The position numbers and the translations under genes were made by a program. Under the pieces are notes generated by a model that searched no databases, had not been told where the DNA came from, and saw only the letters and a list, made by a program, of their open reading frames with translations. A stretch of DNA of 64,000 nucleotides from Bolinopsis microptera (lineage: Eukaryota; Ctenophora; Tentaculata; Lobata; Bolinopsidae), in assembly GCF_026151205.1 (NCBI RefSeq), contig NC_087076.1:19649919-19713918 (forward strand), written 5' to 3'. Shown in pieces: positions 27,361 to 42,500 of the stretch. The stretch's first letter is position 1; each line of letters opens with the position of its first letter.

Positions 27361-27509
27361 GACAGTTTCAAGTACTACCAGAAGCAGAAGAGCGACAAAT
27401 GGAAGACCAAGCTGGCGACCACGATGAGCATTACAGGACACTGGATGTTCATGGACAAGAACACGGGATTGTGGCAGTTACAGGCGCACAACACCCCCTC
27501 TCTTCTCAG
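27361..27509 (+). CDS. Pcl: Polycomb-like gene, exon 1 of those seen
   Basis: Acceptor CTGTTCCAG, donor GGTATGTG. 149 nt read in phase 0 as [14 protein letters not shown]...TPSLL and end with two bases of a codon. The next exon supplies the third base (AG+G = Arg). I do not recognise the domain. The phase match and codon quality support it as an exon; its membership of this gene is inferred. Confidence 0.65.
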
Positions 27510-30500
27510 GTATGTGTTATTCATATGAGTCTAGACTCTAGAGGTGCACTAATAGTTAATACACTAATAAAACAAGTATTTTAATAAAACAAGTATTTTA
27601 ATAAAACAAGTATTTTAATAAAACAAAAGGGTTTCAGAGGATATTAGGCAGCATTTTAAGAGAACTGTCAATTGTGCAAACCCGTGTAACTGTAACTTCC
27701 CACCCTTCTGTCAATAAGTGTTAAGGCTAACGTGTTTAATTTAACGGTTAATCAAACATAAAATTTTGATGTTCAAATTAGCATAATTTTTCCTGGAAGT
27801 CTGGACTCTTATTTGTGGGCTTCTTTGTTGTCACAGTAATTATCACGGCCCAAAATACTGTGCGAATATATTTTATGCGCTGAAACGGATCTTAGCACGT
27901 AGTATGACGACAGGATTAACTTGACTATTGGTGTAGTGGGAGGTGTGGTAGATTTTCTAACTAATGGGAATTAAATTTACATCGCCTTCCGAACGGTATT
28001 AAAGACCGTGAAATGTGTCCTCTGGATAAAGTAAAAGTACATTTTAATTTTAGTAGGAATGCTAATTTAAACTTGACACGTCAACTTTATTTCATTTTTC
28101 CTAGAAGCTCATGTATCTCTTATGTTAATCAATAATCATGTAGTAGATGATGAAGAATTATCATTATGGTCTGGGGCCTGGGCAAGTTTTTGAGTAATAA
28201 ATTATGATCATGAATTAACCAGTAATCGACAGGAATTCCCGGTACCGGGAATCCCGGTACCGGGATTGGAAATTTTGAGCCATCCCGGTCCCGGTTCCGG
28301 TCCCGGTCAATTCACATTTTTCATCCCAGTCCCGGTCCCGGTTCCAGTCAGGCCCGGTAAATTGATAATCTCAGTCCCGGTCCCGGTCCCGGTCAAGTCA
28401 CATTTTAAATCCCGGTCCCGGTCCCGGTCAGGCCTGAAATCATGTCCGGTCACCTCTTGAACGTTAGGATATACTAATAATTATTGGAAATTCCGACATT
28501 GAACCAATAACTCTTTTGCAACGCCAAAATAGCTAGCAACATGAAATGCAATTTTACCTTGGTCAAACTCAAAATAGCTTGCAGATGCTTTGCAACTTAT
28601 CAAATTTCTAGGCATGTTCCACTATCCTGTTTTAAACTTGCCCAGGCCCCAGACCATAATGATAATTCTTCATCATCTACTACATGATTAACATCAGAGA
28701 TACATGAGCTTCTAGGAAAAATGAAATAAAGTTGACGTGTTAAGTTTAAATTAGCGTTCCTACTAAAATGTACTTTTACTTTATCCAGAGGACACATTTT
28801 CCCGGTCACCTCCTGCTAACTTTGTACCCGATGAAAATTCAAGCCTAATAATAAATCCCTAGAATGGTGGTTTATATTGCAACTTGTCTTTGATTACAGT
28901 GTTAAAACGTTTATTCAATTTTCATTGAATAGAAAATAAGGTGACCATGGTTTGAACTGTAGTGGTCTCAGCAAAAAAAGTGAATATTAATTGATGTGGA
29001 AAAATACTGCCCTCAAGAAATTTTGAAAGCATAAACATAAAGGCATAATAATTTAAGATAAAAAATGGCTCTTTAACCAATAACTTTATACCAAAAAGTA
29101 AAGCTAAGACTGCACCAGGCCACCGTTGACTAAAACGCATTTCAACCACTGTTGTGTATTACCATAGACGAGCTCAGACCGCTATTAAATTCGCGGCTCG
29201 AAAATGAATTTGTTTAATCTGAAATGCTATTTAAATATCAGTCTGGTGAGTTGTGTCACGACACCAACGATTCTCCCTCTCACTAAGTAGCTCTTCACAG
29301 GCTTAAATCTACGCTAACTTGGAGGACAAAAATATCTCGCCAATTTTGACAAAATTATGTCGCGTTACGCCGATGGTTGCCTTTGATAACTCACTTAGCC
29401 ATCAAATACGATAGATAAATAATTCATATGAGAACAGGTTAATGATTTAAGTGAGGCTTTTATCATTCTCAGAAAGACAGAGCAAAGAACCGTTGCATTA
29501 ACCATTACCAATCTGCAAATTGCAACACCGGATGTTATTTGACACTTTGAGCTCGAGCTTCAAGTGTCTAGCAGTCTGTATTTCCATGTCAACGAGAAAT
29601 GAAGTCTGCGATCAAGATTATTCCCTCCCACGAAATTGACAATAATTTCAATGAAGTTGAACCACCGATCGCGATCTTTTGCTACCCAGACATTATAGTC
29701 AAGTTGAGTTTAACCGATGCTGACATTAAGAATGATCCCTCCCACAAAAGTGACGGTTAACTCCAATGAACTAGAGGCTCCCAGATACCAGAACTCAGAG
29801 ATTCGTGGGAGTTCCTTCCCTCGAGTTCTTTGAGTTCAAAGCTCTTTGACGTCGGTTCATTTGAGTTTTCGTGTCTTTGTACAAGTAATTTTGTCTATTA
29901 AAATGCTAAAATTGCACGTCTATTAAATCATGATTCTTCAAAATTTTTAAGATTTGTTGTAAAAGTGCCTTTTTACAGTTCACCTGAAAGTCAAAATCCC
30001 CTATGAGGGAAAGAGGGAGATAGGGGGATTACCAATTAGTTAAACCAAAATGAGAAAACAGGAAAACTCCTCACAAATTCCTGGATCTGGAAGTAAGATC
30101 AATGCAACAGTACAAAACAGTAACAGCTAAAGGAATTATAGGAACTAGCAGGAACCCGTCTAACCCTAAAGTGGTGTCAAGACTCGAGAGACTAAAATAA
30201 TTATTACCTATTTAATTCGCGTTTTTGACACCACTTGAGAGTCCAAATTTTGGGCACTAAAATTATTATTCCTTGGCCAATTTTTTATTTTTTCATGCTG
30301 ATTTGAAGGCCATTAAAGCATTTGACCCAGTCAAAAAAGTTTCAGTTGTATATGTTTTACGGTTTTTGCGGAAAGTCGCGTTAAAGTTGATGCCGTGGTG
30401 TCAGTAAAATGGCACGGATATATACACATATATATATATATCGTCTCGCTTTATATATAGTAAGATAAATAGTACATCTAAGGACTAAGATCAGTGTCAT

Positions 30501-33500
30501 AGCGAAATAAATGAATAAAGAATGGAACATAACATTTCAGTATAACAATGTGTTAGTTAATAAAAAATAAAAGATATATTTGTTGTTCAAGAAGCATATC
30601 GGTACTATTGATGCTTTTCATACAAATAAGTTAAACCAAATTCTTTATGTCATGTATCCTGGGTTTGGACAGGATATGCCCGCTTAAAATGCTTCTATCG
30701 CGTTACATTACATAATTCTGAAACTTATACAATAAATTATTTACAATAAATTATGCAATATCACAACATTACAATCAACAAAATAAATTTAATCGCAGAA
30801 TCTCAAATACAAACAATCGTAAATTAAACACAGTATAATTTACAAAAAACAAATTAAACAAGCAATAAATGAATATACGAATTCGCATCCACTGACAACT
30901 TACTCCTTCATAAAATTAATTTTTGACAATAATTTTTTAGACTGTAATATAATGGTAACTAATTTATAAGTCACAATTAATAATAAATCAATACAAATTA
31001 ATCACAATTCACAAATACTGCAATAATTAATAGATATAAGGTAACTTTATAACTGAAAAACGATATATTATGTCGATACAAATTACAAAATAATATTAGG
31101 TGATTGAAAACTTTCAATAAATTCATCATAAATTATATATTTTAAACTTGACGGCAACGGGGACATTGAAAATTGACCAAAAACCGACCCTTCTTCCTGA
31201 CTAATTTCAGCTCGCAAATGGAGTTGAAACCTCACGATTTTTAGCAGGGTTGTAGAAAAAAGACAGAAATAAGAGATAGTATTCTTAGAATTTTGATTAA
31301 TAGGCTTTAGATTTTTTATAATTGACGTCGGAAGTGAGGTACAATAAACGTTAGAACAATGGCGTTATTTTAGCAAAGGTTTACTGCGTCGTTGCTTAGC
31401 AATATAAAAAAATTGTACGTGCGCGAGCAACCGCAGATTAACAACGCGCGTTGCCATGCTTTATGATACGTCATGACTAACTCACATTTATACTCAAGAT
31501 TATTACTATTCATAACTTTGGTTGTGATTGATATTTTTGATGCGGTAAAAAGTATCGTTTAGGAAATCCAAATACTTACAACTTTGTCGTTATTGTCAAA
31601 TAAAATCCGTACTTTCTACAATACAGAGCTTAGAGCTAAATGCTTAAATGGTGAAGAGATTAGATAAATCTAAACATAAATGATTTTTTTAAATTCCTCG
31701 AACAAAGCTTTCGACTAGCGGGTTTCTAGTCAGGTATACCGTAAACGGATTAAACGGATTAAACGAATTAAACGGATTAAACGATTCAAAAGTCAAATTC
31801 CTTGGTAATGTCTGACCCATTATAAAAAGTAAATTTACCCAAAAGGTAAAAAGTATTTATATACAAGAGAATGAGGATAAAAATTATAATAAACAAAGAA
31901 ATAATCCCCGCAAATCTTCAGAATGAGATTTATTTTACAGGTATAATACAGGGGGGCCAAACGTCATTAACCGAATCACCGAAAAAACTCCGTCATAATA
32001 TTAAATACTATGTTGACAGCAGTTTACTGATGGTTACGAGCATTTAAGTTGATCACCGTTGGATTGATTAAAGGATTAACTTGATCGAGTCGGGTGTCGT
32101 TTCTAACACTGACAACACTGAATGAAGGATGCCAAACCCAAAAAAGGCTCGATGATAATAATATTATATGAAAATCAAGTCTCGATTCTGAGCATGTCAA
32201 CCTTTCGAACCTTTCCTGAGCATGTGACAAGTTAACAACTGAAAACATTTTAATTATTCCTAGAGAGTGAAAACCATATTCTACCCGAGAAAATTGAAAT
32301 TCAACTCAACGAATTTTGATACTGGCAATTCCAAGATATCGGAGTTACCATATAACTAATAAGCCTCGATGTTAAATCAGCGTTTGATTCAGAGCATCTC
32401 AAATCGAACCTTTATATTTTAAACACTCCGTTATTATGTAAACACTTAAATTGTTTCGTGCTGAGGAAGTAAACACCAAATCTGACAAAACTACATAACA
32501 TAATTATAAAATCAACCGAGACTAGCTTGAGATAATGAGATAACCACATAACCATGGATAAAGTAGGTAACATCCAGACTGAGTAGTGAGAAGGTAATAT
32601 AGTACAGTATAACAGTAGGTAGCATCCAGTGAACCATGTGCGCTGAGCCTCGCTAATACACTAATAAATAGTCCTACTATCTAGCCACGTGCTGTCCCCT
32701 GGCTTCTCAGCTACTAAGTTAATTAGTCTTCTGATCACATGGTGTTTAACCTTGTGCTTTTTATTAATCTTCAGGGACGTTACTTCTACTATTTAATTAA
32801 TCTAAGGGACATTTTGTTAGTGGTACCAAGCTACAGGCACTATGGGTTCCAAGATATTCAACTGATCATAGTATCATGATGTTCTAATTTCTCATTTACT
32901 ATAGTACCTTACTCGGGAATATTATGACTGGGATAAAGTGGTGGGTTTTGGAACTTTCCGCCATATTTTTCCCGGTCATTAATTTTCCCAGTCATAAATT
33001 AACCCGCTATAATATTCCCGAGTAAGGTAGTCATATCAGTATCACTATAATAATAATATCAACAAGTCTAATTCAAACATTAGTTTTGTCAAATTTTGTA
33101 CAGTCCCCAATTTCTAGAAACATTCTACCTGATGAAACCCCGTCGGCTCATGATTAGTATTTAGTTGTTTACCTTATCTTTCCCGTACATAAAGGAGTCT
33201 TTGTCAATATTATGGATATTTCCAGTGTTTCTATTAACAAGTATCTCTCGTGAACTAATTAAAGATTGGATCTAAGTATATTTTATAGAAGGTTCGGCTG
33301 GCAAGTTTACTATAAAAATATCAAATGATGACTAAGGCCAAGGATCATTCATTTTCATAAATATTAGAACTGGAGTTTCACAGTATGACCCCGAAAAAGT
33401 AATCGGTTGGCAGAACACATTGAAAAATTCAAAGGTAGCTAGCTCCTGGGGGCTGACTGTATTTTAGCTATGTTTTGTGACAATACAAGACAGGCCACTC

Positions 33501-36500
33501 GAAATCTAATGAAAGCTATACTACTGAGGGCTTTTAAACTTTACAATTTTATATATGGAATATGGCAACTTTGATTTAAAGAGTAGCATTCTACCACTAA
33601 CAGGAACCTTTTATATAATAAAAAAGAAAGTTGCTCGCCGAAACCACCGCAAATGGAGCCTTTAATTCGTTAATCGTATTGAATCGCAATTATACTATTT
33701 TTGTGAGCGACTATCAAGATCGAGAAGAATCCAGAAAGATTTTTTCTCCTATAAAATTTTATAGTAAGTTCGATAACTCATGTAGTGAGTACTGAAATTT
33801 TAATTCTGATGGTCCAAATGTGGAAAACTAGATCATCTCAAAATCTATTCATCTCAAATCTATTCAGAAAAAATCACTTGATAATAATAAATTGAAATTG
33901 AATAACACCGCTTTTAAGATAAAAGTTATACTCAGTTAAACTAGTCATCCCAGAAAATAGCATGAATACTAAGTTAAGAATAGTAACTTATGCTTGAAAA
34001 TATATCGGCAATACTAAAGCCAGAAAATGGTACTTAAACATATTATTATGCAAAGATCAAACACTAGATATGACCAAAATAGTTATCGATATAGTTTTTC
34101 AAGTTCTATTATATCGTAATAATGTAGGAATCATTGAAAGATTTATCGATATATTACACAGTCATTAGATACAGTGAATACACCACCAACAAGGTGCGAT
34201 GAATTGGTCCGTCGTTAACAGGATAATTCTGTATTAATCTAGAGATCTTTGACAAATTTGTATCATCAAGCCTAAGTGCAAGTGGTCGATGGTATAACTT
34301 ACTGAATACTTGAATACGCTAGTAAAGCGAACCCAGGTTCGTACTTTTCTCTTTAGGCACACCACCGTCTCAACACGAAGGGACAGAACTTTGGCCCAAT
34401 GACTTGAAAAAACTATTCAAGCGAGACATGAAATTTTATGAAAATTAAATTCAGAATTTATGGAATAATTTTTATCAAAAGTTAGAAGTTAAATTAAAAT
34501 GTTTTATGGAACTTCTAAAACATTCAATAATTGACAATGTTTTCTCTGGGTAAGGTAGTTCGTTCCATATCATTTAATCCACTAAACATAAACACTGCAC
34601 TGCATGATCTATGTATCTGCGGAATATTACGCTAAGTGCAACAACATAGATTTATTACAGGCATCTGGATGAGGTTACGAAAAGAAGCACAGACATTTCA
34701 CCTAATGTACTCGATAAGATTCGCTCCGAACTAAAACTTAAAACCCTAACCTCTCTGAACTTATACTACGATTTCCTGCCCTATAAGACAGCTGAGTTGA
34801 CATGGGATGCTAAACATCGCTATAACGAGGTAACTGTTATTCACGTGTCATCCTATCTGATGCACGTGGTGGTGAACTATCAAATGTCTATTTATAATAG
34901 CTAATAATGATAACTCTATATGACAGTTTTATCTCCTTTTGACCCACGAGAGGATTACATTGTACCATGAAGATACTGTGTCAATCTCTACAATATAAGA
35001 GTGCCGGAAATATCGGGATGGGGCCGGAGTCTGGGGAGGGAATCTATCATATTTTAAAACAAATCATTAAGACATGGCAGCATAGTGGCTATATAGTTTG
35101 AAACGTGTCCGACGAGCTTGACAGCCTGCAGTTCGCGATGGCTCATGTGATATTAATGTCAAGATTAGACTCAAATGATTGTCATGTGACAGAAGTTACG
35201 AAAATTGTATTGCTTTTACCCGGCTATATTGTGTGGGCACGCTGTATTTAAGGAGCAATTTCGTGAACGTAATGACATTTAAAACTTTAAAAATACTGGT
35301 TAAAAATATTCCTCTTTTGGGATCTCAGGTGGACATTCCAATTTTCAAGAGATTACAGAATAATAACGTGTATAACATAAGTATAACCTCCACAGGAAGG
35401 TGTGTATTGCTATTGTATGGGGCCAGGAGTTTGGTACAAACAGATGCTACAGTGTCTGAACTGCAGACAGTGGTTTCACCAGGTTAGTGTCACGCGAACA
35501 GAACAAATATCACGCAGAAAGAATAAGTATCACGCACAAGCCACAAGTTCAAACTTGTAAAGTTACAATGGAGTGATTTGGGGTTGGTGATTATATTGGA
35601 AATTTCGCCCTCTTTTTACTGATATTATGATTGAGACTTTATACATAATAACTAGTAGTAACCCGTATAACCCTAAAATGATGTCAAGACTCAGGAGACT
35701 AAAATAATTATTACCTATTTAATTCGCGTTTTTGACACCACTTGGGGGTCCAAATTTTGGGCTCTAAAATATAGAGTAAGATTAGACATTAGTTTTTTAG
35801 CTTTTTTAACCTCTTTTTGATTTTTCTGATTACCATCTTAAAGTAAACAACGGATACATCCAGCTACCAACTACGAGCTTAATATGTTCAAGATTAATAA
35901 TTTATCTAAGTAGAGTACTTTGTCAGAAAATAAACATGCAGATCAGTAATAATATCATTATGAAGTATGATTCTAAAATATGTTCATTATCATGTGCCTC
36001 GATCACAATCTACCAACTTCAAATCTTTATACTATCTGACACAATAGATTTGGAAAACTATTGTTATAATATTATACTTCGTGTTAAAGGACCAGTTAAC
36101 TGAAAAATTTGTAGTCTCCAATTTGGCTAAGATTTAAATCAGCTGTGACAAACTGGTAAAGAATCGTATCGCCGAAAGAACCAATTCTCTAGCGTACGTG
36201 TAACGCGTGTTATTGCAATAATAAGCTGTGGCGTCGTGACGTCATAAAGTCCCTCAGTGCGCGCTTGCATAGCGTAATACATTGAAAATGTTTATCATCG
36301 TCAATAAAACACGTGTAACTCACTCAAATTTTAGAATTATGACTATTACCCTAGTTCTCCAAAATCCTTATAGTTTTGGCTATCATCCTAACTAAAGGAA
36401 TAGCTGATTGTATGTACAGTGCTCACGTCATGATTTTAAACAGTGACATAATTTCTTGAACAGTGGCGGGTGAATGTACGGTTAGAAAGTTTCTGCTATT

Positions 36501-39500
36501 ACAACTTATGTCATATAATGTGATAATTTTGGATTGTTTTCATTGCTTAATTACACAAGCAAGGAGACTGTACCGATTATTTTTCCCCAGTCCATGAAAA
36601 TCTAACGAATTTAGAAAGGATCTAGATAAGTAGGAGTTTGTTCAATTCCGAGAGCAATTATATTTATATCATAGCGGAATTTCTAACTTTAATCCACATG
36701 TGTCAGCCAGTACAGGAGACAAGAAGTCTGGCTACTTTACGGCCGTTCCTCTGGGACCATTAGTAGAAGTAGCTTCTATCAGAACAGTGCCGTGGGAACA
36801 GAATTCCCGCCAAAATACCCGGTCTACCAAATAGTAATACTGATTGGTGTGTACGGTGTGCGGTGTGTTTTGAATTAGACTTACGGCTTACCTAGTTGTT
36901 ATCCTAATTGCATTATCATCGGTACATAACATAAATAAACTACTGGTAAGTTTAAATACCAAGTGCAAACGTGTTCAGTCAATCGACCCACTGAACAACT
37001 ATAGAATTTCCAAGACCCTATTATTCTCTGGCCATATATTACGGCACGATCGATTGTTAGATGGCTAAACCAACGTAAACGACCAACGTTAATCTATACA
37101 ATTCCAAAACTATGAGCTAGCACTTTAATCTAAAAATACACTTTTTATATTACTCCTGATTTTTACATTTCACGTTAAACATTGTCGCCACAGGTTGATC
37201 ATGGACACTAACAGCTTAATTTGAGATAAATGACTTATGAGTTTCTCTAAAGTTAACTCCAAAGTTGTGTAGTCCAGTCATTTATGGACATTTATGGAAA
37301 TGAACCTGCAAATGTTCAAATACTCACGAAACTTTGCACAGACCTTCCTGAAGGTATGAATAAACGATTTTCGTTTTTTGACCGTGGAGAAAACCCAGGA
37401 GGGCCACGCCCATATTGACCCAATAACGTAACCGATCCCTTGCTTCTGAAGGTCGTAGAGACTTCTAAATAGGCTTAAACCAAGCGGCATATGCATGTTT
37501 ATATAGGAGTTACTGAGCAACATACATACATGTTACATGGTAAGGTCTCCTCCTAGTCGTTGGAGTGGCCTGCATCACACACATCGCGTTGGCGGCGTAA
37601 CATATGTCTCCACTGTACTTGATTGGTAGCCAAAGCTTCTGTTGTGTCGTTGTCGATGTTTTCAACACCTGTAAACTTAGCAGCATCTTCGAGTACGCAG
37701 GACTTCCAGTTCTTACGGGGTCTGCCCCTTGACCTCTTTCCATAATTTGGCTTCCAGTTTAACAGAAACCTCGGTAGTCTAGAGTCTGGCATTCTAACTA
37801 CATGTCCATACCAACGTAGCCTGGCAGCACTGATGAAAGTCTCAACTGACTTGATGCCAGCCCTCCTAAGAACTTCGTCGTTGGTCACATGAAAGAACCA
37901 TTTAATCCTAAGGATCCTTCTCAAGGAGGTTTGATGGAAAACCTCGAAGCGTTTCATCTGCTTTTTGGTGGTGTTCCAGACTTCAGCTCCATACAACAAG
38001 ATGGTGAGGACAGCAGCCCTATAGATCCTGATCTTGGTTGGAGTCTTTATAGTTCTGCTATTCCAAATGTTCCAGAGCTGATGAAAGGCGCCATTAGCCT
38101 TCTGGATACGGACATCCAGGTCTCTGTTGATTGTCCCATCCCCACTGATAGTTGCACCCAGGTAGACAAAGTTGCTAACCTGCTCGACGGGTTCACCCTC
38201 AACCGACAGCTCAATACAATCATCCTTGATGAAAGGTCGCTGGGAGGCGCACTTGCTTACAGCCATGCATTGGGTCTTCTTTGCATTTATTCTGAGCCCA
38301 GCGTAGGAGCTGTAATGAACTAATAGATCAGTTGATTCCTGTAGGCCTTCCCCTGAGTTGTCCATAATAGCCATGTCATCAGCATAATCGGTGTCCAGAA
38401 TGACCTTTTCCTCGACCGTCTTCATCTCTTTCTGCAGCACTGCGCCTTGACTGATGATCTTGTTGGTCTCAGCCAGAAATGCAGAAAAGTTTAGGCAGAA
38501 ATTAAAGACAGGAGGTGCTTGAATGTCACCCTGACCTGTGCCTGAGTTAACATCAAACCAGTCTGTCAGCTCCCCATTAACCCTCACGGCACTCATGGTA
38601 CCCCCAAAAAATGACTGAAATATTCTGACATATTTTTCAGGCAGCCCATAGTGTCTCATACTGCACCAAATAAAGTCCCTTCTGATAGAATCGAACGCTG
38701 CCTTGAAATCCACAAAATTAATGTAAAGAGGAATGTTAAACTCAAGACAGTTATGAATAATAGTTCGGAGAGAATAAATCTGATCAATACATGAGCGGTT
38801 CTGTCTAAATCCGCACTGATTTTCCCTGAGGAGACACTCCATACCAGCATGTAACCGCTGAGCAACACATGGCCTAAAATCCTTACTTTTCGAGAAATTT
38901 GCCAAAAACCATTTTGGGCGTGGTGCTGAGCCCATTTTCGATAGGATCGTGATAGAGTCTTTAGACAGGGTGCAAAAGAACCGCAATTAGCATATTAATA
39001 TATGACTTACGAACAAACATATGCTTTAAAGTGCTTACTTTTTCAGTTATTGGCGAAAAACTGATTTTCGGTTCCAGAAATCATGCTAAAATATGGGCAT
39101 CTCGTAAATTAAGCTATGAAGGCCCTACAGATTTTTGAATGAGTGCAAATTGTGCAGAATGGCCATGTTTATATACAACTTATGAAGCAACATGTACCCT
39201 AAAATACTTATTTTTCGAGTTATTTGGGGGAGAAACATTGTATTATTAGTAAGGGGAAAAGTGGTCGATTTAAAGGTTCCGTTGGATTTGAATGTTCACA
39301 AGGATTTCTCAACGGAATATGGTAGTTAGGACCCCTACGAACATAATTAGACTTGTTGCCAATTTTGTATCTCAACAGAAACACCACTTTTACCACTTTT
39401 TACCACCTCTGTACCACCTTTCTGGTTTGCCAAATATCTTTAGTTGTGAACATCGTAGAAGGCTGCAAATTAACCTAGAATGTTTATCTTATCAAGGAGT

Positions 39501-42500
39501 AAAACTTTTGTATTAAAAATTTTTACATTGGACAATCAACTAATTGGATAATTACCAATTAGTTAATCACCAAAAAAAGTGAAAATTTTTTATTGGCTCA
39601 AAATGATTGAAATAGTTTGAAACACGGAGAAATGTAGTTTTTAGAAAAACTTCAAAAATTTTTCACTTAAAAATTTTTTTCGAGACTTAGAAAAAAAGTT
39701 TGAAAATTTGAAAATATTTTTTTCCGCCAAAGGTGATCGAATTGCATGAAACGTGAATAAAAATGCTTTGCAGTAAAACTTCGAAGATTTTTAGATTGGG
39801 GAATTCTAAAATCATCAATATTTGAAGTTGGAGTTCAGTAAATCTCGACATATTTTAGTAATTAGGAATAGCTTATATATTAGCGGAAAGGGCTGAACCT
39901 GAAAAAGGTTAACCACACAATATTAGAGTTTCATAACTAATTACAATACAGCTTTATCAAATTCCACATAAAGAAACAGCACAAAAGGACCATTTAAGAT
40001 CGAACCGATTTTACCTGCTGTTCTATCATTTTATTGATTTCAATGATCAAAACCTCTGTACTGTCAATCTTGCCAATCTATACCGGGTATCTGAATGTAC
40101 CGGACCTTTTATTTACCTCTATAATTAGACCCAGTTGTGCAAGAAATCCGATTTCTCACAGGGGTTTCTTTTAACTGTGCACTTTTTGTCACTCTCGCAA
40201 GAGGCCCGGTATTATAGGGGGGTATAGGAAGCGTAAATATACCTTCCATCATCCACTGTGGCTTTTTTGTATTGTGAATGCGCATGCCGCTTCGTTTGCT
40301 ATGCCAGATACCTCAAATAACCCCCATATCTCATTGCCAGGGTCGGGATAGAGCTGGAGATAGCATCGAGAGGTTGCTTGCTAGAAATAGCTAGATTTAG
40401 AGTAAACTGGTGGTAGCTGGGTGGTGCTAGCATGGATGTAGCAGAACGTAGCTACACGGGGTTTCATTGGAGTTGGTTATTTTAATGGCCAAAGAGTGCC
40501 GGAACTAAAGTTACTTAAGATTGCAGTTTAGGGGCAGTGTAAACCACGGTGTAGTCAGGGACACAGAGCTACAGTGCAGGAGTACTGCAAAAGAACAGTG
40601 CAAGTGATACAGTCTGCAACAGTAAAACGCCGAAGAAGGAGATAAGATTGTGGCTGCAGAGGAGGAGAGGAGCTGGAACCTGATTGTGTTTGGGTTGAAT
40701 GAAGAGGAGGAAGAAGAGTTTCCTGCTCTGGTAACTGCATTTTTGGAAGAGGTGGGGTGAGAACTTATTTTCAAGCGACAAGGGTGGGCTGGAAGCAACC
40801 AGGTACAGCTACCCGACCTATTAAGATCACCATCCTGAGCTTATCAGCCTTTTATCAGAATCTGATGAAAACAGAGAGACTGACCCACCCCTTTTAGATC
40901 CAACGAAACCGTTTATATAAATCGACTTTTCCGCATGAATTACTTCATGGTATCTTCTTATCAAGGCTACAGACCTTGCCGTACCTAAGCGAGTCTCTTT
41001 AGCCCTTTTCTTCTTTAGAGCTTTAGGTTAATGATCAAACTTTTCGCTACTCGCTCTTCACTGGATCTATCAGGAAAGATTACATCTTTTTAGGTCTCAA
41101 CCAGCCTTAGTTTTCCTGTTTCCATCATGTAGTACTAGTACGTTCTGCCACCTCCATTTTAGCACCACCCAGCTTTCATCAGTTCACTCTAAGTCTAGCT
41201 TTGTCGGCGTTTTACTGTTGCAGACTGTATCACTTGCACTGTTCTTTTGCAGTACTCCTGCACTGTAGCTCTGTGTCCCTGACTACACCGTGGTTTACAC
41301 TGCCCCTAAACTGCAATCTTAAGTAACTTTAGTTCCGGCACTCTTTGGCCATTAAAATAACCAACTCCAATGAAACCCCGTGTAGCTACGTTCTGCTACA
41401 TCCATGCTAGCACCACCCAGCTACCACCAGTTTACTCTAAATCTAGCTATTTCTAGCAAGCAACCTCTCGATGCTATCTCCAGCTCTATCCCGACCCTGG
41501 CAATGAGATATGGGGGTTATTTGAGGTATCTGGCATAGCAAACGAAGCGGCATGCGCATTCACAATACAAAAAAGCCACAGTGGATGATGGAAGGTATAT
41601 TTACACTCTTCCTATACCCCCCTATAATACCGGGCCTCTTGCGAGAGTGACAAAAAGTGCACAGTTAAAAGAAACCCCTGTGAGAAATCGGATTTCTTGC
41701 ACAACTGGGTCTAATTATAGAGGTAAATAAAAGGTCCGGTACATTCAGATACCCGGTATAGATTGGCAAGATTGACAGTACAGAGGTTTTGATCATTGAA
41801 ATCAATAAAATGATAGAACAGCAGGTAAAATCGGTTCGATCTTAAATGGTCCTTTTGTGCTGTTTCTTTATGTGGAATTTGATAAAGCTGTATTGTAATT
41901 AGTTATGAAACTCTAATATTGTGTGGTTAACCTTTTTCAGGTTCAGCCCTTTCCGCTAATATATAAGCTATTCCTAATTACTAAAATATGTCGAGATTTA
42001 CTGAACTCCAACTTCAAATATTGATGATTTTAGAATTCCCCAATCTAAAAATCTTCGAAGTTTTACTGCAAAGCATTTTTATTCACGTTTCATGCAATTC
42101 GATCACCTTTGGCGGAAAAAAATATTTTCAAATTTTCAAACTTTTTTTCTAAGTCTCGAAAAAAATTTTTAAGTGAAAAATTTTTGAAGTTTTTCTAAAA
42201 ACTACATTTCTCCGTGTTTCAAACTATTTCAATCATTTTGAGCCAATAAAAAATTTTCACTTTTTTTGGTGATTAACTAATTGGTAATTATCCAATTAGT
42301 TGATTGTCCAATGTAAAAATTTTTTAATACAAAAGTTTTACTCCTTGATAAGATAAACATTCTAGGTTAATTTGCAGCCTTCTACGATGTTCACAACTAA
42401 AGATATTTGGCAAACCAGAAAGGTGGTACAGAGGTGGTAAAAAGTGGTAAAAGTGGTGTTTCTGTTGAGATACAAAATTGGCAACAAGTCTAATTATGTT

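Noticed and set aside
32771-32880. Exon-like stretch [20 protein letters not shown]
   Set aside because: Follows a CTTCAG acceptor but lacks a donor before the stop and would break the phase match between the exons at 27.5 and 34.7 kb.
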